DNA of 57,675 bases from Hespellia sp. (GCA_028694105.1 JAQUUC010000016.1:1-57675), one strand, 5' to 3'; positions 31,701 through 37,762 are shown, counted from the stretch's first letter. Numbers and translations: made by a program. The notes: a model not told the origin generated them from the sequence alone.

Positions 31701-34700
31701 TAGATTGTCACATCACCGCTGATTTTTAAATCTTCTTCTATTCTATTGCCATCGTGATCTGCAATGACTGCTTCTGTCAGTGCATTGATGACTGTAACGG
31801 AAACCGCGCCTGCGATTCCGAGATTCGATGCACCGGCACCGGAAATAGCTGTAGTAGAAATTCGGCTTCCCACTCCGTCCATCTCGTCATTCGAACCAAA
31901 CTTCATACGAAGATAGGTATTCATCAGACGTTCCATTTTGGCCACAGCAACTTCACCCATTACGGACAGCTTATCCTTCATATCCTGTAATGCGCCATTT
32001 TCTCCCGTGAAAATCATGTTCAAAAGATTCTCCGGCTTTAAGAATGTATCTAACGTTTCTTTTACTAAACTCTCCACAACCGCCTGTACCAGATCGCTTG
32101 TGGTCTCTTTTGTCTTTTCTCCCGTTAACCGATTTACGATTTCAGATACGAGATCTGCTTTTACTTCCTTCTCTGCAGCCTCAATCGCTTCCTGATTTTC
32201 TAACGTGCCATCTGCATTCAGCTCAGCTACCTTTGCTGCGATCAGACTGTCCAGTGTAACGTTTTCGCCCAGCTGGTCATCTAAAATATCCAGTAAAAGC
32301 TCATTTCCTTCCGTTGATGCTGCAAGGAAGGTAATCAGAGTGCTGAGAATCTCTTCCAATGACTCTGAATCTGCCGCTTCTAAGGTATCCGCTGTAATCG
32401 TGAGCTTGCCGGCATTCAATCTGGAATCGCCAAGAACTGCACGGTTTTTGTAATTTACGATATTTACCGCTGCCGCTACACCGATTCCGGTCTGGGATTT
32501 CGTTGCACTTGCATCGGCTTTGATGACTCCGTCGGTATCACTGACTGCTTCAATTGCAAGCGCTCCGCTCTCTTCCTCTCCGGTCACCTTGCGCGCCGTC
32601 AGTATAAGACCGTCTGCGATCAACGCTTCTACCGTATGCTGCATCACATTCACAGCAAATGCTGCCGCTACCTGTACATTACCTTCTGAGGTAGATGCCT
32701 GTTGGCGGTTCTTTGTCAGACTGTCAATCTTATCTGCATTGATATTCTTTGAATTTACATTATTTGATAAATCTTTGGCTGCGCCAATATTTTTATCCGC
32801 AACCTTATCTGCTTCCCCTTTTTCATTCTGCTGCGCGGCCGTACTTCCACCGGCAGAAGACTCACCGCCTGTAGAACCGGAAGATGAGCCAGAATTAATC
32901 AGATCTTTGATCTTGCTGATAATCTCTGCTGCTGTTCCAGGTGTCTGCGAGCCACTCTGTCCTGTTACAGTTGCCGGGTTTGCTCCCGTCGCACTTGCCT
33001 TCGAATCAATCGTCACGCGGTCGATGCCTTTGGCAACCACATGAATATTGACTGCATTGACATTTCTCTTCAGACTTGCATTGGAAGAATCATTGACAAC
33101 TACAACTGCAAAGGAGCCGCCTGCACCTGCACTTACACCGATTGCTTTCGCATCGGCCTTGATTTTCCGAATCACCTGATTCTCTGCACTAACCGTTACA
33201 TTTCCAGTATAGTAGTCCTGAATACTGCTTCCAAATCCAAACAGACTCTCTGCGCTATATCCCGATACTGCGGTTGCAATAACCGGTGCGACTGCCTTGC
33301 CGCTTCCCGCTCCTGCCTCTGCGATAACGGTCTCGATTGTCTTTCTGTCTGCACTGACTGTTACATCGTCAGCCTTTGCTCCGTTTGCTGCGCCCGGAAC
33401 GCTAGTAAACTGCACCCCGTCACTAATCAGTGCTTCTACGTCACCGCCGCCAACATAGACTGCGATTCCGGCACCGATTCCGGTTCCCTCTTTATTATAC
33501 ATATCCTGTGTAATCGGAATTACAAATCCTGCCGGAAGACTGATCTTTACCGTATTTCGTTTTCCAGATGCATCTGCAACGGTCGTATAGATATGTTCTG
33601 CACTTGCAATCACATTGATATCGCCTGCAGTGCCGTTTGTTCCGATGGTATAAGTTCCGTTATAAATCGCTGCGGTTGTCTGGTCACTTGCTACCTGAAC
33701 GGTGATTGCTCCGCCGATTCCAAGCTCTGCTTTCTTTGAAGGGACATGACCCGCTTTACTGATGGCGCTCGATATGCTTCTGCCCGTCAGTGCCTTGACA
33801 TTCAATTCAGCGGCTTCGATTCTGTTTGCCGCATTTACTTCACTGCTCTCATCCGGATCCGCTCCGATAAACGCCCGGTTCTGATGCTCATAATACACCA
33901 CTGCTGTTCCGATGCCGATTGCATTATCCGGTTCCTGTCCCACCGGAATCACACCAAACAGACTCGGATTCTTATAGAGCGAACCATCTGCCTTTGCATA
34001 GGAAATAGTGTCTGCATATGCGATCAGGTCCAGAGTTCCACCTGCATTTACTTTGCCATTCGTATTAATCTGAACGAAATTATCATTCAAAATTGCATTG
34101 ACATCAAATGCTCCCACAAACTGTGTCGTTGCCTTCGGTTCTGTTTCTCCCTCTTTCGGTTCTGTACTGCCCTGTGTTCCACCATTTAAAAGATTGCCAA
34201 GGAAGTTCGAACCGGTCAGCTTTGTAATCAGATTCCCTTTGGAAAACATCGGAGTGTTATCTGCTTGTTTCACACCGAGAAGGCTCTCGATACACTGGAT
34301 AATCGATTTTGCTCTGATTGCTTTTTTTGCATCACTCGGTGCTGATATAGCTGCCGAATTCGCACTCACATTGGAAATGGAATTCAACTTCATATCGTTT
34401 CCAGCATCTAATGAGGCATCATCGGTGACTTTTACATAGGTATCATTTTCAATGACGATGACTGCGATAAACGCTCCGCTTGACGGCTTCGTCGCAAGCT
34501 CGCTCACCGGTGCACCCGTCGCAAGTGCTGTCGTATGAATCACGGTGTCCGCGGAAAGGAAGATATCCGTCAGCGCCTTAAGCAGTGCATTTCCTGCTAC
34601 CGTTACATAAGTATCTGCCACAACAACATCCACTGCGAGCGATAGCGGAGCAATTCCCGCTCTTGCAAGGGTATCCAGTTTGGTGTAGCTGTTTGCCTTC

Positions 34701-37552
34701 ACCAGAATAGATGCCTGTTCACTCGTAATACTTGTTCCTTCTATATTATTTCCATCCGCATCTTTTCCACCGATTGCAATATGACTGTCCACCAGTGCCA
34801 CATGTGCGGATACCGGAATGAATTTGCCTAATGTCTTCCACGTGGTCTCCGAGATAATCACCACTTCGCTGACCGCGGAAATCAGTCCCGCCGCCTTCAG
34901 CGTACCCAGTATATCGATTGTTGCACTTCCGGATTTGAAGCTTAACAGATTCAGTCCCAGCGTTTCGAATATGTCGGTTCCAAATACGTCCAGTGATAAA
35001 TAAAATCCTTCCTGAACACTGCTCACATTAAGATCAATTGCCTCGGATGCTGTAACCGATGCATCCTTTCCGATCGTAATATTGATGTCCGTCACCGGAG
35101 CTTCTACGGTAAAGCTAAATCCCAGATCCGAATCCCCGCCTTCTTCTTCGGCGATAGAATCGTTCAGATCACTTGTCACAAGATCTGCTTTTACACTCCA
35201 GGCATCTTCGGTCTCGCCCCGAAGAAGAATATTTCTTCCAGTCAGTTCACCCTCTGCCCGAATCTTCTCTGCGCTTGCAAGGATGTTAAAGTATGCTGCG
35301 AGAAGTTTATCAATCACAAGTTCTTTCGTGCCATCTGCCAGCCGGATTACCAGATTCGTAAAATACAGAATCGGAAATGTCCCGCTTACGATTGCTTCAT
35401 AATTCACATGACTGATATCTCCATCAGCGACTGCCTGCAAAATATAATCTGTATAGGAAGATACATTTGCGATTGTACTGCTCGCCATTTTATCTGCCGC
35501 CATTCCTTCTGCAGATAATTCAACACTGTTCTTGTTTGCAAGTGCATCCGTATAGCTTTCCATCCCAGATGCCTGAATCGCCATGTCTTTTTTCTTGGTC
35601 AGTGAAAATCCTGCAAATAAATCATCTTCACCAATACTCAGACTTGCAAATGTAAGTTCCGCAATCGTCTTTGCAAATATATCGGTCCGGTTCTCTGACC
35701 CTGCCGATGGGGTAACACTTAGATTCGTCTCTCCTGCCGGAAGCCCTTTGTTCGCTTCCAGTTTTCCGGTCAGATGAAGTCTGTCATATCCGCTTCCGCC
35801 ATCTGCCTGATACGTTACATTTCTGTAAGAGGAATATCCGGTCGTTGTATCAATGGTAAGAACATCATCTCCGGTTCCGCCGTTTACAATGACGGAACTG
35901 TCACCATCAAGTAAACTCTCTGTATTCGTTCCGATGTAATCCATAATCTTTTCGCGGAGAATATCAAGGAACATATGCTTCAGGTCAAGACTCATACCGC
36001 CCGATACATTGAGCCGGTCATTACCTGCATCTCCGTTTAAGGAAAGAAGTACTTTGGATAAGTCCAATTTGAAATCGATCAGTGAAACTGCCGGTGTCTC
36101 TGTTGTATCAGGATCATTCTGTTTCTCAACTGCACTTGTCATAAATCCGCTGGTAAGATTTGTAGAATTGATCAGCTTTACATTGATCTGATCATTTCCT
36201 GCTCCGCCGTTCACAGAAACATTTGTCGTAATATCTTTCTCATAAGACATCTGAACTTTCAAAATATTGAGCAGACTTCCTGCCACTGATTCTGCAACCT
36301 GCCAAAGTGTCATTTCATTCTCACCTTCGCCGATGGTTGTTGTCTTCCAATCTGCATACGGTGTCGTTGCCAGAGTCGTGAGAACTTCGCTTATATTCTT
36401 TCCTGCCGCGGCAATCTGATCTGCCAGATCCTTTGTCAGGTTGATAGTAAAGTTCGGTGCCTGCCTGACGGTAACGGATAAGTTATCATCTCCGGCTCCT
36501 CCGTCTACCGTGATCTCCTTGCTTACATTGTCAAGATTGATACTTACGTTATCTTCTTTTGCTGTTCCGTAATATGTAAAGGCATCTGTATTCGCAATGC
36601 CTATGGTTCCATTTGTTGAGAGATAGATTCCTGCAAGTATCACATTCAGTCCGGAAATGTCGATTGCACCCTGTACTTCTACATTGCCTGCCGATGTGGT
36701 TAAAATCTCTCCGTTTTCTCCCAATGCATCCTCTGCGACGATTCGGATGGTAATACCGCCGATGGTACTCTCTGCATCTTTCTTCGCATCCTCTTCGCTC
36801 ATTCCTTCGGTCACTTTGTCTGCGATCATCTGAAGGAGAATCTTGCCGAGTGTGCTCTCGCTGCTTCGGTCGATGGTGATGCCGCCCATATAGGTTCCAT
36901 TCTTGACAACGATCGTGGCCGTCTTATCTTCTGCTATGGTTGTCGCATATTTGATTGCGGTTTCCAGGGAATTCTGAATTGCATTTGCAGAAGCGTCATT
37001 TTCATAGCTGAGATCATCGCCGCTCAATCCGTTTTCCGGATCATAAATGTATGCGCTGCCTTCTGGAACAGAATAGTCTTCCGTTGTCTCATTCAGTCCG
37101 GTGGAAAGTTCTGTGGAACCGCCGGCTGTGGTGCCACCTTCCTCTGCTAATGCCGATACTGCCTGACTTGTCGCTGCTGTGGTGCCTGGAGTCGTTGTCG
37201 GCTCCGTTGTTGTTGGTTCCGTTGTTGTCGGTGTTGTTGGTTCCGGCGTTGTCGGTGTTGTTGGTTCCGGCGTTGTCGGCGTTGTTGGTTCCGTCGTTGT
37301 CGGCGTTGTTGGTTCCGTCGTTGTCGGCATTGTCACAGAGTTACTTACGGTGGTCTGATTTACAGGCGCACTAACAGCAGCTGCCTCTGCCGGCATCTGC
37401 TGTATCTCTGTCTCTTCTGCCTGCACCGGCATCCACGCCGAGAGCAAAATAAACACAAAAAGCAGCGGACCAAATCTAGCCCTCTGCTTTCTTCTTTTCT
37501 CTCTATGACCATTCAGCATATTTCGCCTTGATTTATGATTCGTCTTCTTCAT
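13790..37552 (-). CDS. Giant secreted LktA/FHA-like filamentous adhesin, 7,920 residues
   Basis: One uninterrupted frame, about 0.8 MDa. Layout by residue: long-n-region signal peptide (cleavage near A45); Thr/Pro/Glu stalk (72-125); beta-helix-like domain (180-345); five dispersed RTX-like GGxGxD motifs (350-595); several thousand residues of repeats of the type GVGAxVxVxxxxNxVxAxIGD followed by A-DxxVxAxS, as in Fusobacterium leukotoxin LktA-family adhesins (about 1,150-5,100); a hydrophobic lysine-spaced segment (about 5,114-5,148); a mixed region with four related alpha/beta units (about 5,740-6,270); FHA-like beta-helix repeats with GxIGTAxxPL motifs (about 6,950-7,780), interrupted by a coiled coil (7,357-7,514); a Pro/Glu spacer (about 7,785-7,805); and a C-terminal membrane helix followed by KRRNKEE. 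No LPXTG-like motif is present. An adhesion or biofilm role is inferred. ATG follows GAGGAG by 9 nt. No dedicated secretion partner is nearby. Confidence 0.9.
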   Translation of the reverse strand: MKKTNHKSRRNMLNGHREKRRKQRARFGPLLFVFILLSAWMPVQAEETEIQQMPAEAAAVSAPVNQTTVSNSVTMPTTTEPTTPTTTEPTTPTTPEPTTPTTPEPTTPTTTEPTTTEPTTTPGTTAATSQAVSALAEEGGTTAGGSTELSTGLNETTEDYSVPEGSAYIYDPENGLSGDDLSYENDASANAIQNSLETAIKYATTIAEDKTATIVVKNGTYMGGITIDRSSESTLGKILLQMIADKVTEGMSEEDAKKDAESTIGGITIRIVAEDALGENGEILTTSAGNVEVQGAIDISGLNVILAGIYLSTNGTIGIANTDAFTYYGTAKEDNVSINLDNVSKEITVDGGAGDDNLSVTVRQAPNFTINLTKDLADQIAAAGKNISEVLTTLATTPYADWKTTTIGEGENEMTLWQVAESVAGSLLNILKVQMSYEKDITTNVSVNGGAGNDQINVKLINSTNLTSGFMTSAVEKQNDPDTTETPAVSLIDFKLDLSKVLLSLNGDAGNDRLNVSGGMSLDLKHMFLDILREKIMDYIGTNTESLLDGDSSVIVNGGTGDDVLTIDTTTGYSSYRNVTYQADGGSGYDRLHLTGKLEANKGLPAGETNLSVTPSAGSENRTDIFAKTIAELTFASLSIGEDDLFAGFSLTKKKDMAIQASGMESYTDALANKNSVELSAEGMAADKMASSTIANVSSYTDYILQAVADGDISHVNYEAIVSGTFPILYFTNLVIRLADGTKELVIDKLLAAYFNILASAEKIRAEGELTGRNILLRGETEDAWSVKADLVTSDLNDSIAEEEGGDSDLGFSFTVEAPVTDINITIGKDASVTASEAIDLNVSSVQEGFYLSLDVFGTDIFETLGLNLLSFKSGSATIDILGTLKAAGLISAVSEVVIISETTWKTLGKFIPVSAHVALVDSHIAIGGKDADGNNIEGTSITSEQASILVKANSYTKLDTLARAGIAPLSLAVDVVVADTYVTVAGNALLKALTDIFLSADTVIHTTALATGAPVSELATKPSSGAFIAVIVIENDTYVKVTDDASLDAGNDMKLNSISNVSANSAAISAPSDAKKAIRAKSIIQCIESLLGVKQADNTPMFSKGNLITKLTGSNFLGNLLNGGTQGSTEPKEGETEPKATTQFVGAFDVNAILNDNFVQINTNGKVNAGGTLDLIAYADTISYAKADGSLYKNPSLFGVIPVGQEPDNAIGIGTAVVYYEHQNRAFIGADPDESSEVNAANRIEAAELNVKALTGRSISSAISKAGHVPSKKAELGIGGAITVQVASDQTTAAIYNGTYTIGTNGTAGDINVIASAEHIYTTVADASGKRNTVKISLPAGFVIPITQDMYNKEGTGIGAGIAVYVGGGDVEALISDGVQFTSVPGAANGAKADDVTVSADRKTIETVIAEAGAGSGKAVAPVIATAVSGYSAESLFGFGSSIQDYYTGNVTVSAENQVIRKIKADAKAIGVSAGAGGSFAVVVVNDSSNASLKRNVNAVNIHVVAKGIDRVTIDSKASATGANPATVTGQSGSQTPGTAAEIISKIKDLINSGSSSGSTGGESSAGGSTAAQQNEKGEADKVADKNIGAAKDLSNNVNSKNINADKIDSLTKNRQQASTSEGNVQVAAAFAVNVMQHTVEALIADGLILTARKVTGEEESGALAIEAVSDTDGVIKADASATKSQTGIGVAAAVNIVNYKNRAVLGDSRLNAGKLTITADTLEAADSESLEEILSTLITFLAASTEGNELLLDILDDQLGENVTLDSLIAAKVAELNADGTLENQEAIEAAEKEVKADLVSEIVNRLTGEKTKETTSDLVQAVVESLVKETLDTFLKPENLLNMIFTGENGALQDMKDKLSVMGEVAVAKMERLMNTYLRMKFGSNDEMDGVGSRISTTAISGAGASNLGIAGAVSVTVINALTEAVIADHDGNRIEEDLKISGDVTIYGRSVQDVYTTATGAADKKGQADKNKNPVASSDSNGDNSSSKSVGVGAAAATTVIDTTVNAGIGEKRTLRNDGNLTITGLIYDDVETIAVAGSDPIARRQKAEEYVSTLGADVPQIDKDKITGANTTGTKDISVDASAAVGIIDNKVNVFIGRNTKVTTLKDLTLLAEQHGETLAGASAFAVGSDAAVGACASINLPESLVTVLLAGDVTSGGKTTLKSYTYDEDESHAYAAVTGASFERYLDKIRDMLQLGSLNSGTPTNGLNAKLMNKLNGTVSGVKTGAGSALSSIKNYLPASVAALFSQGASTGETPSASSSGAPGSNAMSQAGSAAGQSGASVDAGTDSSAKQGQSINIAAAVAVNVTMHKAIVQITGTLHTIDAELKAENHGNFRTLGTGAAVTGTKDTNANNISLGVAVSTNKNEAQILIDNDVIASGDVKMDAVLTQNMDGVYRGLLGAQALAGSISGNGGVVGISGAVAILIGDTKTKVIIADGVTLEGKAVTINAEDKSKYAVRAGSVTISKGATAGVGASYAMIYAGNETMVLIGEDAADEDKAALKGTNITADSLQITVKKVKVDSSDYKFPFDTSTLLTVDVVKDSEKGLINLTTTDGTAGKYSVDITLSSDDFLKVIDMMNYLASVNYYAEAIAGSILTSGSNGESKAAVAGSMAMVYLKNVTTAVIGDKVTITLRGGDLDITVSEDTNTRMISGALSASSAKVGVGASITTLVDTQNVSAKLSDDVVITTSGNVKLHAENKADVLVITVAAAGSTASGGATVGGAVNVVDHETYVYAGSGANNRITAKNIEVSADSTYDVKLINASAAVTQGVAVGGTVAVILTDNTTIAEVLNDNTWTANGAVLVRAASKEELLNILASISGSTGKVGVAGTLGVIIADSQVEARLQDRVKITAADNISLTAEGNVKQLMVLAAATASGGDAAVGATVTVDVFSHMVHAVTGDGCILISQNGDVLVQATGKDEILIVTVAGGLTSGTAGIAGAIPVITAASDVKAEIGTSNQVSAKGSVGVIADLISDIYNIAGSVAGGSKVGIGATVSTLVMENQVVARIMDYTRITALALTGSGIKIPNRTERRNGLAVYSNLTSDLLMASISGAVAGNVSVGGVVDTIVMNNLVTSSIGNHVSANAREVRDKSTGSITSSTKNEDADADGDVHIEAYNQTHLYHFAGAVSVGSTAGVGATVAVTIFNNITNAQIGDGCHIYARDIKAVADSTAELVIIIATFGASGTAAVAGAASVVLFDNETRSTAGAAVKLQALRDITIHADSDNKIFSIAAALAGSGTAAVGAVAPVVKFTGTTVAGAGNGAALRAGGNVSVLADSKEDIDTYGAGAAGSGTAAVAGTIEVLITQLTTKAYLGDSVTVDADNIYVKATDHYTLTGVAGAVAASGAAAVGLSVLVSLSYNTVQASVGRTNKLTAKRDIQIRAESGRDISVYAVTAGASGSAAVAGTVVVVLAGAKLTADSAETIKKNNQNVEMDLQTQVSYALGATGNKKAQGYSDKAEVGSFFDESNIDKNANSTSGAVDGSDFTLAKENGNTNGNSDSAEDKYTVSDSQVDTAANDTYRPEPGEGKQDATLAFVGAGSVLIAGNDIEIHAKDMVSMDLLTIAAAVSGGGSVGIGVTVGILYSNVLAYTEESVTLDAKRNITVQAEGSAVERTISDNNKSVTNKLDKDKKPADTYTIRSLTISGTGGIAGVSIPVASIDVYTVTKAYVGTDNIIRNAVLLTVEADSNYGKIVVWNLGLAAGVAGVTASVTRANYNAVVSAYIGADTTLYKVGTIQMEIKSDTTLETLGAALAAGVAGVNATVILAFYTADMELFIGQGVRGVDCGTITMLLTARAEATAKELSITAGAVGVGVSVVMVKLTPTFLNYIGRTPNGYALNADSVSSRAAGERGSIELSSLNMKSDITSKATVIGLSASAAGVAANGLVALAINRTNSVVGISGANVSSTGDIEITGLLDANSDVDAAAVTGAVVGVGAMAGYAELKTVNQAFIDLTEAVVTAQNVKVQAGIEDSVSKAETTITTGSVAGVSVTINIALASNAYKNYAGITGAGGTLKAAGDITVLTHGKAITNTEIHGVSVAVTAVGAALAYSYLKAVSIAEIAGSTVTGRNISITSNLNNTDGYTVTSTAFAAGVALIGINGAVALSISEAENLARASGNIKASGTLTVQAIGNARAMASAEDYTAGYVTVGLRFATAIARGRYAASIERNKTDQIEAKELLVQTLADTDAYSVTKAASGGVSASYASVNINSAYAETSSNISAFITETEGAGAAGYLNIKGDAQVQAVGNGRAVADTKGTEAAQGVNASVYKLAASNAYANMNTVMKAYIKKQSAMSVKGDLNVLAYLNHNINAETAKTNRTNGAYATAGANSASVSLIGAEISNAYAKQKAEVLASVEQSNLDVTGVLAILTNANQLVYAQISSNNFGLAGGIGAINTTAWANGTYQAKLSVNSGNTVHAGSLQIAAVLGTNTAKAETEYLSGGLINVSILSAEAFNNAVVSAYLTGDKTGKGTLTVDKNTSITASATNTVADAAVSGMTVASGVKVGNAYTHTKLNGRVEAYTDGNVEIVTGGAFTVEADQRGTSTPKSTNSVGITLIGVSGAESFAESTMVTKASLGNSSSSIGGNVVIRAYGTSVLTMTNEKGGTELLGLGAMIVKTRVSNSILAAIQKAAVLQAKGDINVTAEGRDKERLTSESTTSGLLNGQSVIVQAVSNSAVSVTVGDGAQITATGTITIDGYNTIDVSVKTLDRSVSGVKLGAYVVTTNTTSKVQTAIGRNAGMWADGDINIFARDRIDVTNETILQFGGLAGGTASVITNHANQSTRADIADGASIRAAGNIEIGAFTDYRMNVSCRDSSITAASAVAVEVYNGLTRNCITVIGNDVRIISEKGNITIFANSVPSTAGNIETDGYAMTATATGTAAGLFNASGAKAENVLNSNTQIIIGNGGLIQATYGNIAIMAQTGSSIYSYAYRKAAAAISASVAAANITLKNPVSVVINGTAEKKANIIGSNVEIAAVNAYQKLQAEADTLMYAAGAVSKANVTVAVGGDAVVDIHGANIRGYDSVYIHAEVAHIKHNFTTHSEIVGAVGVVYATTVVSGGMQAKVNTDGNTEIASADVDIEASAPKLSSVNHVATADAVANTILAWVFKVIAIVVKWVMKAVSWFVGLFSKKAKQRVEEKVYGWVKEIKSTTAYPKETDTFAMDTVLNLNGKISIGGAAAGIVVDIDKNAGVMVVGVEDAEWLNNIRIDHEKKTITIPYIYNRAEGSLSLDAGDGLLYGNLAVYLNNYLTYITFNNNSDYTLILSDITVFNTDANPIDIAVTARNYNNDLKLSYGNETPVITINAAKGADVILNGEINNVKGSLNFIMNGGNIYVGEGGIQDQDELLKGDTEFLTKMFAGTNIWVNTLSIRGADNVGNSAEERLMIGLIRYSGFNEAGMIPEAAKDAIVDIEILGNLFASFALLETIVSDDTLSDDVLNNMDPIKSLYLKHIKAGGIADIYLPAAKRLYVYKDGTNYEGVEIAYPGEYSDMYLYIPSAAMLNGKEYFIIKDTGGHDTNYILTKDGLFMLNGEVSVDSEIFLDGDLTSIWLGTTVHEVHSYTLPDDTVIYVTSDGTVLMITSKYGNNEIALNMTELNLIKNADGSMQLTFNDSEDDNDSYITLNSDGTGTLHIGKNGLTIAVEQTADGSWELPNGIKIHTMFILIGADKKLVTTTYIGTYGDVRRYLIGNLSTAASDNLYYVFDVKTDDQENTVFVDAYLYKSEKLSDSDKTELFREQTVDEAYEKVSTLVTEALKNMTAEALLAYAHRGSTEVVNPVDALMQAIKEKVTTNIQVSIRLKQLRRIVEETAADGTIRYAAQYRLELQVVLKDLISEEERGGEIFQKTFDLGNATYLTDTMDGINTENLTNTGTAAGTLEREDTDIPAREQDTEGNTTDVGKTESGTGTGIVDEVTSETDAVNVAQDAIKVVKTTDFAYVSANNETLNQILNTVISNVGSNVKTTVSISTKKTSKTTGTGTAQQTSYYFTYTITIKMTVDGKEIAVPITAEFEVGTTESATVATDAYPEGTVGETQESGKKEGTSGTKKHQMTLEEAEGVAKTEIDKVTALTSNTLTELRDAIAAKVDSGVSITVYYEKKGYDKVTRKFKYLIYVMITVGEASSKKDSVMKELEKAALTTSLTEPSEPSDPENSKTIIETTIESILNDLNLKDYLSETKDAKPIVAQDIANKIAAKVDGNIKIKVTLTQVENRTAFKYGAAMAGFAAEVNGYIYNYILTIDLEDISIAGTTKSLTYRYDDKDGANLTAIAKALMGQKWLMGEKPYVEPTQEEAKWDENQTDAPKADGTWENDISAGNGYKPTGLSEELKNSVLIVEDSSYSSNYIMKYGKYSYTIERLQTTELATYNTATYKLAAGTFKNKQEAKFYEILKEYIWCIQNDKLTIYTLKDQEKAKADIYQSIGGDIYFKDAGGSQLVVNRVVAEYPGELVEGTDSNDTKYVYVSLTPASDDVADEERTLANSIVYVSYLINQLKVLNPLKGFTDENGEVIKDTVDVYETLDKSEIYAPVDESTPEDAKIVTGTVDGKLVRYYYVGYIDYLADGTEKYYIWVKGENGTYSYVEFDPYAEAISEPVKPDEPEEPQEPENPQDEDYQEKLEQYDKDYAAYETYMKLYAYYVTMFAADNVSVPIYDITSNIVFDTTKGQGIIITPYSSTNASFGTVYFQNGIDDFKVSMSVDGNGVKYLKISETERIKVKDKDIIYEYLRPVTDEDGNTVYVVYASRNMSQEEMIWYTENGNLTFNTGHFDTSKVTLSRGYTLMGSRVSDNVVTILKGSEYFYIKAVKNTDESGNVSYDVSNVIYADLSDNPDRQIWLIQEKANGIFTEIKKVLSETLDTITVVIADNTADSKQRTVTYQKSDLVGEGMMQAVSIRDAEYNPVMIAIASGLGKYYIFPNGYTIGVLKANFEAVFFISQIVIERFRHTQEVTGSGYRIGDIEAKQVILTFGDEHAVITDEYMQGTTAAITADTIQIFTSTKTPIGTAEKPLRIRLTGQTAADGFYIGNADGTFAGTAVIQAVSGDLTITGTTLKDGATLELISAGDIVTKKTSQRTDDIVVEKGAELILSAAGNIGAADQAFAVYGYAGGKPIQIKQAVNIYLAGGNSTESILDVKLPDRGVSGVVQITNTGDIQLDLPQGNLNVDRIWSTKGDVILTAVNGSILAAAGTTGANVSGHSIVLQAADAVDLATDLISIPGRADGTVKLKAGGDVMLKETSGNMQIAQLETSGNVTLAAAGTISTVGDAVITGKDLSIQAGNLGTAKTSPLKSAVTGELSLVTTGNLYLHQQGNVLVRKLQAGRNILIQTDGNIQAAAGVETAVYREIQDLLRASAEALAAYNQAEAEAKAAENYAQHLNDNIKEQEEKRAAAEVKYNEIQSKITELEEALVTALGDLEEEQRLRAEIDELIPELEAFKQELDAYDAALLILRSKAEDADGEGGDTKTVAEVEAEVKRAQVQAKKEAYEDIMKQLEGKTAELEQAEALVKSAGNMELISGGSIGTADYPLPVEAGGSLSAQGKNIYLGTKKDILLGTVTADQGGGELVIVAGGNIRNLSPAEVLTANSGTLMSLDGNLGTASSPLQTSFNRAQLIGNNIYLSNNKNLTADLIYAEGQAALTILGDLTGAGDGVDILTGTVDTNGSADIHVNGSIGKDTQPLNIQAKNLKLYAGKSVYANLIEAEAVVDTIIAKDTIDVTTTGDLVAKNPQKTAMYAPDIKLHAMGYVGRPGAELMLSTDQISALSDEYQIHIYQSKYEEPKPEPEPEPIPEPKPELPEEIQKTDTIQGGYGGYRIGSYRTRGWGFRVQRAGGLMETAADSKAAEETAADNKADETKISQADKNNGGDADQKSDETQQDAFAEEGQMRSYIMILLAVLALILILILVGKRRNKEE
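15010..15480 (-). other. Long coiled coil within the giant protein
   Basis: Residues about 7,357-7,514 are almost purely Ala/Glu/Lys/Gln/Leu with heptad spacing (for example EIQSKITELEEALVTAL and EEQRLRAEIDELIPELEAF). FHA-like beta repeats with GxxG turns resume immediately on both sides. It therefore looks like an inserted helical rod or hairpin in a beta-helix. Confidence 0.75.
35772..36510 (-). other. Five dispersed RTX-like calcium-binding motifs in the giant protein
   Basis: GGAGDDNLSV (36482-36502 core), GGAGNDQINV (36188-36208), GDAGNDRLNV (36011-36034), GGTGDDVLTI (35858-35881) and GGSGYDRLHL (35772-35801) each end a beta strand. In canonical RTX proteins such nonapeptides are contiguous; here they are 30-100 residues apart, as in some large adhesins. 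Confidence 0.7.
37195..37330 (-). repeat. 24-bp minisatellite encoding the Thr/Pro/Glu stalk
   Basis: GTTGGTTCC recurs at exact 24-bp steps (37212, 37236, 37260, 37284, 37308), encoding TTPEPTTP-like octapeptides. Because 24 is a multiple of three, copy-number change would lengthen or shorten the stalk without breaking the frame. Confidence 0.85.
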
Positions 37553-37645
37553 AATCCAGCACTCCTCTACATTGATGTTGACAGTTCAATCCGTTCCTCC
37601 ATTAATGCCATTCGAGTCTAAGCACATGCTACCGTTTATAATTTC

Positions 37646-37674
37646 ATTGTAAACGCATTTTATGAAAATCACAA
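37646..37674 (-). promoter_or_regulatory. Promoter of the giant gene
   Basis: On the minus strand TTGTGA (37669-37674) and TACAAT (37646-37651) are separated by 17 bp, giving a leader of roughly 85 nt before the ribosome site GAGGAG. The divergent TPR promoter lies 60 bp away, so regulators could act on both. Confidence 0.65.
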
Positions 37675-37733
37675 GAAAAGTTATTAAATTAACATTCTTT
37701 ATGCAGATACGAATTTTTCGCTGCATCTTGCTT

Positions 37734-37762
37734 TTGTGAATTTCAACTGATATAGTTATCAT
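37734..37762 (+). promoter_or_regulatory. Promoter of the TPR gene
   Basis: TTGTGA (37734-37739) and TATCAT (37757-37762) are separated by 17 bp. The -35 box is identical to that of the divergent giant-gene promoter, which hints at shared recognition or a common activator. Confidence 0.6.

Noticed and set aside
13790-37552. Many long plus-strand open frames opposite the giant gene
   Set aside because: They are shadows created by the biased repeat composition, lack ribosome sites, and show Cys/Ser/Leu-rich non-protein-like sequence.
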